5,173 nucleotides of DNA from Gammaproteobacteria bacterium (GTDB lineage Bacteria > Pseudomonadota > Gammaproteobacteria > Pseudomonadales > Pseudohongiellaceae): the NCBI GenBank assembly GCA_007571115.1, contig RKSA01000060.1, positions 1 through 5,173 of the forward strand, read 5' to 3'. The position numbers and the translations under genes are program-made. The number at the start of each line of letters is the position of its first letter. The first letter of the stretch is position 1. Below, one piece after another: positions 1 through 4,142 of this stretch. The notes beneath the pieces were generated by a model, which did not search any database, was not told where the DNA came from, and saw only the letters and a list, made by a program, of their open reading frames with translations.

Positions 1-11
1 CTGAACCGTCC

Positions 12-566
12 GTGATCGAATGCCAGGCCGAACAAGCCGCCGCAGCCCTGGGCGCGGGAGCATTGATCGCCTACCCCACCGAGGCGGTCTGGGGCTTCGG
101 CTGCGACCCGCACGATCGCCATGCCGTGTCGCGCCTGTTGCGCCTGAAGCGCCGCCCCGTCGACAAGGGCCTGCTGCTCGTCGCGGCCGGCACCGAGCAG
201 CTCGGGGCGCTGCTAGCGCCTTTGACCGAGCGGCAGCTTCGCTTATTGCAAAATAGCTGGCCAGGGCCGGTCACCTGGCTGATTCCCGATCCGGCGCCGC
301 TGTTCCCCGAGTGGATTCGCGGCAGCCATGCGTCGGTGGCGGTTCGGGTCAGCGGCCACCCCGTCGTCCAGGCGATTTGCCGCGCTTTCGGCGGCCCGCT
401 GGTTTCGACTTCGGCGAATCATGCGGGAAGCCCGGCAATCCGCACCCTCGCCGAGCTGCGGCGGCAATTCGGTGAGGCCATCGACCATGTGGTGCCCGGC
501 GAACTTGGCGACCGCGAGCAACCCTCGGAAATCCGCGACCTGCTGACAGGCGCGAGGGTTCGTTGA
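12..566 (+). CDS. tsaC: TsaC, threonylcarbamoyl-AMP synthase (YrdC family)
   Basis: Cytoplasmic enzyme that makes L-threonylcarbamoyl-AMP from threonine, bicarbonate and ATP. The TsaB/TsaD/TsaE system transfers this group to A37 of ANN-decoding tRNAs (t6A). At 184 residues it is a single YrdC domain, close to the E. coli protein in size and without the extra C-terminal domain of Sua5. Visible family motifs are YPTEAVWGFGCDP (21-33), KRRP (46-49) plus K52, SWPGPVT (82-88), SVAVRV (108-113), STSAN (132-136) and PSEIRD (171-176), covering the nucleotide and threonine pocket. The start used is GTG at 12, which gives an N-terminus of the expected length before YPTEAV. The frame stays open to the left window edge and no clear Shine-Dalgarno site precedes it, so a start a few codons upstream cannot be excluded. 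It heads the group with hemF and aroE; the hemF ribosome site overlaps its stop codon. The family call is very secure. Confidence 0.95.
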   Translation: MIECQAEQAAAALGAGALIAYPTEAVWGFGCDPHDRHAVSRLLRLKRRPVDKGLLLVAAGTEQLGALLAPLTERQLRLLQNSWPGPVTWLIPDPAPLFPEWIRGSHASVAVRVSGHPVVQAICRAFGGPLVSTSANHAGSPAIRTLAELRRQFGEAIDHVVPGELGDREQPSEIRDLLTGARVR

Positions 567-569
567 GGA
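565..569 (+). promoter_or_regulatory. Ribosome binding site of hemF
   Basis: GAGGA starts inside the tsaC stop codon and lies 7 nt before the hemF ATG at 577. The overlap suggests that ribosomes finishing tsaC help initiation at hemF. Confidence 0.75.
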
Positions 570-576
570 CCAGGCC

Positions 577-1494
577 ATGAGCAAGCCAGACGTGCCAGCG
601 GCAAAACGCTTCCTGCTCGAATTGCAGCAGAACATCTGTTCGGCGCTGGCCGCCGAGGACGGCGCAGGCAGCTTCGTCACTGATCGCTGGGAGCGCGGCG
701 ATGGCGGCGGCGGCATTTCCCGGGTGATGACCGAAGGCGCGGTTTTTGAAAAGGCCGGAGTGAACTTTTCCCACGTGTTCGGCAAGGCGCTGCCGCCTTC
801 GGCGAGCGCTACCAGGCCCGAACTCGCGGGCTGTTCCTACGAAGCCATGGGAGTGTCCCTCGTGGTCCACCCCTGGAACCCCTTCGTGCCAACTTCCCAC
901 GCCAATTTCCGCCTGTTCGCCACCGGCGGCGAAACATCGGTGTGGTGGTTCGGCGGCGGCTACGACCTGACCCCGTACTACGGCTTCGACGAAGACTGCG
1001 CGCATTGGCACCGCACTGCCCGGGCAGCCTGCGAACGCTTCGGCCCCGACCACTACCCCCGTTTCAAGCAGAACTGCGACGAGTACTTCTATCTGAAGCA
1101 CCGCAAGGAGCAGCGCGGAATCGGCGGCCTGTTCTTCGACGATCTATGCCTCGATTCGAGCGCAGGAGGCTTCGAACACGCCTTCGCTTTCGTTCGCGCC
1201 TTGGCGGAAAGCTACTCCGAGGCGTATTTGCCGATCGTCGCGCGACGCAAGTCGCTCTCGTGGACGGCGGAGCAACGCCGCTTCCAGGAATATCGCCGCG
1301 GAAGATACGCCGAATTCAATCTCGTCCACGATCGGGGCACCCTGTTCGGCTTGCAGTCGGGAGTCGGCAGGATCGAGTCGATCCTCATGTCCTTGCCTCC
1401 TTCGGTGCGCTGGATCTACGACTGGCAGCCCGAACCCGGCAGCGAGGAAGAACAGCTCGTGAGCCGCTATCTCGTGCCGAGGCAATGGGCATGA
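577..1494 (+). CDS. hemF: HemF, aerobic coproporphyrinogen III oxidase
   Basis: Catalyses the O2-dependent oxidative decarboxylation of coproporphyrinogen III to protoporphyrinogen IX, a late heme biosynthesis step in the cytoplasm; the family acts as a dimer. The 305 residues match the usual length of about 300. Seen in order: the Gly-rich stretch GDGGGGISRV (41-50), GVNFSHVFG (61-69), HPWNPFVPTSHANFR (98-112), WWFGGGYDLTPYYGF (123-137), HWHRTAR (143-149), YLKHR (172-176), GIGGLFFDDL (181-190) and GRYAEFNLVHDRGTLFGL (242-259). H98, H108, H145 and H175 correspond to the four His annotated as metal ligands in the E. coli enzyme, with H108 as the proposed proton donor. One oddity is that the usual GLQ(S/T)GGR loop reads GLQSGVGR (258-265), with one extra residue. 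The ATG at 577 follows a GAGGA ribosome site (565-569) with a 7-nt spacer, so translation is probably coupled to tsaC, which ends 10 bp before. Its end overlaps aroE by 4 bp. Use of this enzyme rather than only HemN implies life with oxygen. Confidence 0.97.
   Translation: MSKPDVPAAKRFLLELQQNICSALAAEDGAGSFVTDRWERGDGGGGISRVMTEGAVFEKAGVNFSHVFGKALPPSASATRPELAGCSYEAMGVSLVVHPWNPFVPTSHANFRLFATGGETSVWWFGGGYDLTPYYGFDEDCAHWHRTARAACERFGPDHYPRFKQNCDEYFYLKHRKEQRGIGGLFFDDLCLDSSAGGFEHAFAFVRALAESYSEAYLPIVARRKSLSWTAEQRRFQEYRRGRYAEFNLVHDRGTLFGLQSGVGRIESILMSLPPSVRWIYDWQPEPGSEEEQLVSRYLVPRQWA
1479..1482 (+). promoter_or_regulatory. Ribosome binding site that decides the aroE start
   Basis: GAGG lies at the end of hemF, 8 nt before the ATG at 1491 but only 2 nt before the in-frame ATG at 1485. 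The spacing favours 1491, which also forms the ATGA overlap with the hemF stop. Confidence 0.7.
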
Positions 1495-2312
1495 GCGCGG
1501 CGCCGGATCGCTACGCCGTTGTTGGCAACCCGGTCAGCCATAGCAAGTCGCCGCTGATCCACCGCCTGTTCGCCGCGCAAAGCGGCAGGAATATCGCTTA
1601 CGAGGCCTTGCCCGCAAGCGCAACGGGCTTCGAGAAGCTCGTCGAGGAGTTCTTTCGCGGCGGCGGCGCGGGCCTGAATGTCACCGTGCCGTTCAAGCAG
1701 CGAGCCTGGGCGATGTGCCAAAGGCTCAGTGCCAACGCGGCTCGCTCGCGGGCCGTCAATACCCTGTATCGACAAGATGGCGAGCTTTGCGGGGCGAATA
1801 CCGATGGCATCGGCCTGGTCCGCGACATTCGCGACAATCACGGCATCGGCATCGAGGGGCGCCGCGTGCTGCTGCTCGGCGCCGGCGGCGCCATTCGCGG
1901 CGTGCTGCCAGCGCTCGAAGAGCAGGCGCCGGCCTGCCTGTCGATCTGCAACCGAAGCGCCGAACGCGCCGCCAGGCTCTGCAAGGATTTCGCCGGCAGC
2001 GTCAGCGCAGCCAGCGTGCAAGAGCTGCGAGGGAGGCAGTTCGACCTGATCGTCAATGGCACTTCGAGCGGCTTGCAGGGCGAGTTGCCTGCGGTCGACG
2101 AGCGCTGGCTAGCGAAGGGCTGCTGCTGTTACGACATGGTGTACGGGGAGGCCGCGACGCCATTTCAGCGCTGGGCCCGGGAGTCGGGTGCTGCGACCGC
2201 CCTCGACGGGCTCGGCATGCTGGTCGAGCAGGCGGCCGAGTCGTTCCGCATCTGGCTCGGGGTCACTGCCGAAACGGCAGCGGTGATTCGTCGGCTGCGC
2301 GAGCGCGGCTAG
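1491..2312 (+). CDS. aroE: AroE, shikimate 5-dehydrogenase (NADP-dependent)
   Basis: Reduces 3-dehydroshikimate to shikimate with NADPH, the fourth step of the chorismate pathway, in the cytoplasm. The 273 residues match E. coli AroE (272). The N-terminal substrate domain shows NPVSHSKSP (13-21), whose Ser residues bind shikimate, then NVTVPFK (63-69) with catalytic K69, and GANTD (101-105) with catalytic D105. The Rossmann domain follows with LLLGAGGA (127-134). The motif NRSAER (154-159) corresponds to the NRTxxR signature that contacts the 2'-phosphate of NADP. Further on are NGTSSG (189-194), YDMVYG (214-219) and DGLGMLVEQAAESF (239-252). The start is ATG at 1491, overlapping the hemF stop as ATGA, with GAGG (1479-1482) 8 nt upstream. 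An in-frame ATG at 1485 lies only 2 nt from that site and is less likely. The much longer open frame leftwards to 942 is only the shadow of hemF. The gene is intact and ends with TAG 24 bp from the convergent oxidase operon. Confidence 0.97.
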   Translation: MSAAPDRYAVVGNPVSHSKSPLIHRLFAAQSGRNIAYEALPASATGFEKLVEEFFRGGGAGLNVTVPFKQRAWAMCQRLSANAARSRAVNTLYRQDGELCGANTDGIGLVRDIRDNHGIGIEGRRVLLLGAGGAIRGVLPALEEQAPACLSICNRSAERAARLCKDFAGSVSAASVQELRGRQFDLIVNGTSSGLQGELPAVDERWLAKGCCCYDMVYGEAATPFQRWARESGAATALDGLGMLVEQAAESFRIWLGVTAETAAVIRRLRERG

Positions 2313-2324
2313 GCAGCCAAGCGC
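2303..2324. terminator. Imperfect hairpin at the convergent junction, possible weak terminator
   Basis: On the plus strand GCGCGGCT (2303-2310) pairs with AGCC (2315-2318) and GCGC (2321-2324), with a 4-nt AGGC loop and an AA bulge. The stem overlaps the aroE TAG. No T-run follows on either strand, so it is not a standard intrinsic terminator; it could still limit read-through or protect a 3' end. The whole space between the two convergent stop codons is 24 bp, and I see no better terminator there. Confidence 0.3.
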
Positions 2325-2336
2325 CCCAGGGCCCTC

Positions 2337-2780
2337 TCAGTGCTCGGTGACGGCTTCGTGCTCGGCGGCGGCTTCGCCCTCGGTGGCAGTTTCCTCCTTG
2401 CCGTGGGATTCGAGGCTTGCGTGCCACTCTTCGGGGGTCAGCGCCACCACGTTGGGGTCGTGCCCCATGTAGTCGTAGCGGGTTCCGGAAGTGTAATCCC
2501 CTTCCACCGCCATGAAGGCGATCAGCAGCAGCAGCACTCCCGGCGGGCCGAGAATCGTCAGCACCAGCGCCATTCGCTCCCAGAACGCGTGCATGAAGAT
2601 CGCGACGATGAAGCCCGCCTTGACGAGCATGAAGACGATGACCAAGGTCCAGCGCATCGCGCCTTGCACGTCGAAATAGTCGACCGCATAGGAGGCGGCG
2701 CTGACGACAAACAGCAAGATCCAGATCTTGTAGTAGATTCCCAGCGGGTGCTGCTGCCCCGCAGTGTCCGACGATGCCAT
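2337..2780 (-). CDS. Cytochrome c oxidase subunit IV, small membrane subunit
   Basis: Small accessory subunit of the cytochrome c oxidase encoded upstream, belonging to the prokaryotic subunit IV family (CtaF/CyoD-like). Such subunits carry no cofactor and are thought to help assembly or stability of the complex. The 147 residues begin with a short polar segment containing HPLGIYYKIW (11-20). Three predicted membrane helices follow, at about 17-36, 43-66 and 70-91, with the family-like KAGFIVAIFMHAFWE stretch (54-68) across helix 2. After helix 3 comes a soluble tail of about 55 residues. Its last 20 positions are almost entirely Glu, Ala, Thr and His, which is longer and more acidic than a minimal subunit IV needs. 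The ATG at 2780 has an AAGGGGA ribosome site 5 nt upstream that overlaps the stop of the subunit III gene, so the two are probably coupled. It is the last gene of the operon in this window. Helix pattern and context carry the call more than sequence motifs. Confidence 0.9.
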   Translation of the reverse strand: MASSDTAGQQHPLGIYYKIWILLFVVSAASYAVDYFDVQGAMRWTLVIVFMLVKAGFIVAIFMHAFWERMALVLTILGPPGVLLLLIAFMAVEGDYTSGTRYDYMGHDPNVVALTPEEWHASLESHGKEETATEGEAAAEHEAVTEH

Positions 2781-2785
2781 TGGCG

Positions 2786-2792
2786 TCCCCTT
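2786..2792 (-). promoter_or_regulatory. Ribosome binding site of the subunit IV gene
   Basis: AAGGGGA on the minus strand, its first two A bases being the last two of the subunit III TAA stop, sits 5 nt before the ATG at 2780. The layout suggests translational coupling of subunits III and IV. Confidence 0.7.
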
Positions 2793-3471
2793 ACAGAAGG
2801 TAGAAGAATGCGAAGATGAATACCCAGACGAGATCGACGAAGTGCCAGTACAAGCCGGCGATCTCGACGATCTCGAAGCCTTTCTTGTCGTAATAGCCGG
2901 CCCAGATTCGCCGCGCTACCCATAACAGGTAGATCACCCCTGCCGACACGTGCAGGCCATGGAATCCGGTCACCATGAAGAACACCGAGCCGAATTGCGG
3001 TGCGCCAAACGGGTTGCTCCAGGGGCGCACGGCTTCGTCGACGATCAGCTTGGTCCATTCGAAGGCCTGCATTCCGACGAAGGTCGCGCCGAACAGCGCG
3101 GTGAGCAAAATGAAAAGGACGGTGCGAAACTTGTCGCGCCGGTAGCCGTAGTTCACCGCGAGCGCCATCGTCCCCGAGCTCGTGATCAGAACAAAGGTCA
3201 TGATGGCAATCAGGATCAGCGGGATCGGCGCCCCGCCGAAACTCAAGGCAAAAATCTCGCTTTGCGGCGGCCAGGGATCGGTCGTCGTCATTCGCACGTT
3301 GAGGTAGCCGACCAGAAAGCACGTGAAAATGAAGGTGTCGCTGACGAGGAAGATCCACATCATGGCCTTGCCCCAAGGCACATGATAGGCCTGCTTGTCA
3401 GCCGTCCAGTCGTCGACGAGGCCAGTTACCCCTTCGGCGGGGGTGACGCTTGTTGCAGCAGCTTCACTCAT
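2791..3471 (-). CDS. ctaE: Cytochrome c oxidase subunit III (conventional copy)
   Basis: Integral membrane subunit III of an aa3-type heme-copper oxidase. It has no metal centre; in studied oxidases it stabilises subunit I during turnover and lies near the proton entry side. The 226 residues contain a polar N-terminus of about 33 residues and five predicted helices, near 35-57, 82-106, 117-139, 161-186 and 203-225. This corresponds to the five-helix form lacking the first two helices of mitochondrial subunit III. Conserved features are the helix III Glu (E138 in GMQAFEW, equivalent to the DCCD-reactive Glu), TGFHGLHVSAG (168-178) with H171 and H174, and YWHFVDLVW (208-216) with H210 and D213. 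The start is ATG at 3471, the first credible start after the preceding gene. The same frame stays open upstream to 3927, but that part lies inside the preceding gene and is a shadow. An AGGA sits 10 nt before the ATG within a tandem repeat. The gene precedes subunit IV by 10 bp. Confidence 0.96.
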   Translation of the reverse strand: MSEAAATSVTPAEGVTGLVDDWTADKQAYHVPWGKAMMWIFLVSDTFIFTCFLVGYLNVRMTTTDPWPPQSEIFALSFGGAPIPLILIAIMTFVLITSSGTMALAVNYGYRRDKFRTVLFILLTALFGATFVGMQAFEWTKLIVDEAVRPWSNPFGAPQFGSVFFMVTGFHGLHVSAGVIYLLWVARRIWAGYYDKKGFEIVEIAGLYWHFVDLVWVFIFAFFYLL

Positions 3472-3481
3472 TCGTGTCGGT

Positions 3482-3507
3482 TCCTGTTGTGGGTCCTGTT
3501 GTGGGTC
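3482..3507 (-). repeat. Perfect 12-bp tandem duplication before the second subunit III gene
   Basis: On the plus strand the unit TCCTGTTGTGGG occurs twice in direct succession (3482-3493 and 3494-3505), and the identity runs 2 bases further. Read on the coding strand, each copy includes ACAACAGGA, so the purine-rich AGGA that serves as ribosome site for the 3471 start is present twice. The copy nearer the gene has a 10-nt spacer to the ATG and the other lies 12 nt further away. It falls in the 57-bp space between the stop of the 204-residue subunit III paralog and the start codon of the conventional copy, the longest gap in the oxidase operon as seen here. It looks like a simple slippage duplication; an effect on translation is inference. 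Confidence 0.85.
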
Positions 3508-3527
3508 TATAGATCGTTTTGCACCGT

Positions 3528-4142
3528 TCAGGTGTTGGAAAGAATCGCGAACATCAGCAGCCACACCAGCAGCAGGAAATGCCAGTAGAGCGTGCATAGC
3601 TCGATGCTGAGCCGCACTTCCCCGGGCCCGGCGCCCGAAAGAAGCCGGATCGATGTCCTGCTCCAGACCCAAAGGCCGCCAAGCACGTGGATCGCGTGCA
3701 GGCCGGTGAGCAGATAGTAGAACGACGCCGCAGGGTTCGGCGCCAAATACACTCCCGCGCCTTGCAGGCCGTTCCAGACGAGCAGTTGCGCGACGATGAA
3801 CAGGAAGGCGAACAGCCCGCCGGCGAGATAGAGCGAAAACACGTTGCGCGCCTCGCCGCGCTTGACCTTGTTGCAGGCAAGCTGCAACAGCAGGCTGCTC
3901 AAGGCGAGCAGGCCGGTGTTGAGCCACAGTTGCGCGGGTTCGGACACGGGCCTCCAGTCCGAAAGCTCCATGCGAATGAAATAGCTGACGCCGAACAGAC
4001 TGAACAGGATCGTCGCGACGATCAGGAAGAAGCCGAGTGCGACCTTTTGCGGAGCTGCATCAAAGGCGCCCTCGGGCTTGAGCCCGCCGATGATGCCCTT
4101 GCGTTGCCAGGGCTTGTCAGCAAGATTCCTCAGCGATTTCAC
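3528..4142 (-). CDS. Divergent second subunit III-like protein of the oxidase
   Basis: A 204-residue membrane protein of the heme-copper oxidase subunit III fold, placed between subunit I and the conventional subunit III. It shows five predicted helices near 34-58, 69-90, 101-123, 138-162 and 178-200. It keeps the family hallmarks TGLHAIHVLGG (146-156, with H149 and H152) and LYWHFLLLVW (185-194, with H188). Aligned with the neighbouring copy, the conserved helix III Glu is Val (V122, in AQLLVW) and the Asp after the WHF motif is Leu (L191). The two copies are clearly diverged along their length, so this is not a recent duplication. The start is GTG at 4142, overlapping the TGA of the subunit I gene as GTGA; GAAGG lies 7 nt upstream, which supports it. 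It may be a second structural subunit of the same oxidase or an assembly partner. NorE-like proteins belong to the same superfamily, but no nitric oxide reductase gene is in view. Family membership is firm; the specific role is unknown. Confidence 0.88.
   Translation of the reverse strand: MKSLRNLADKPWQRKGIIGGLKPEGAFDAAPQKVALGFFLIVATILFSLFGVSYFIRMELSDWRPVSEPAQLWLNTGLLALSSLLLQLACNKVKRGEARNVFSLYLAGGLFAFLFIVAQLLVWNGLQGAGVYLAPNPAASFYYLLTGLHAIHVLGGLWVWSRTSIRLLSGAGPGEVRLSIELCTLYWHFLLLVWLLMFAILSNT

Noticed and set aside
349..1101. Long open frame of 250 codons on the minus strand across tsaC and hemF
   Set aside because: It lies entirely opposite two certain genes, has the Arg/Gly/Ala-rich composition of a GC-rich shadow frame and shows no family motif.
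942..1490. Upstream extension of the aroE frame by more than 180 codons
   Set aside because: It overlaps hemF in another frame and is Arg-rich without motifs. AroE has its normal full length from 1491 with a well-placed ribosome site.
1467..2021. Minus-strand open frame of 184 codons opposite aroE
   Set aside because: It is an Ala/Arg-rich shadow of a complete and well-recognised gene.
2340..2819. Plus-strand open frame opposite the subunit IV gene
   Set aside because: It reads as a low-complexity Gly/His/Glu/Arg-rich shadow of a real membrane protein gene and has no supporting start signal.
3505..3530. TATAGA on the minus strand (3506-3511) as a -10 box for an internal promoter before the second subunit III gene
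   Set aside because: No acceptable -35 element is seen at 16-18 bp, and the short gap fits an operon. It might deserve notice only if transcript start mapping supports it.
3472..3927. N-terminal extension of the conventional subunit III by about 150 residues
   Set aside because: Most of it runs inside the 204-residue paralog in another frame. No credible start exists between the paralog stop and the ATG at 3471, and the protein from 3471 has the expected form.
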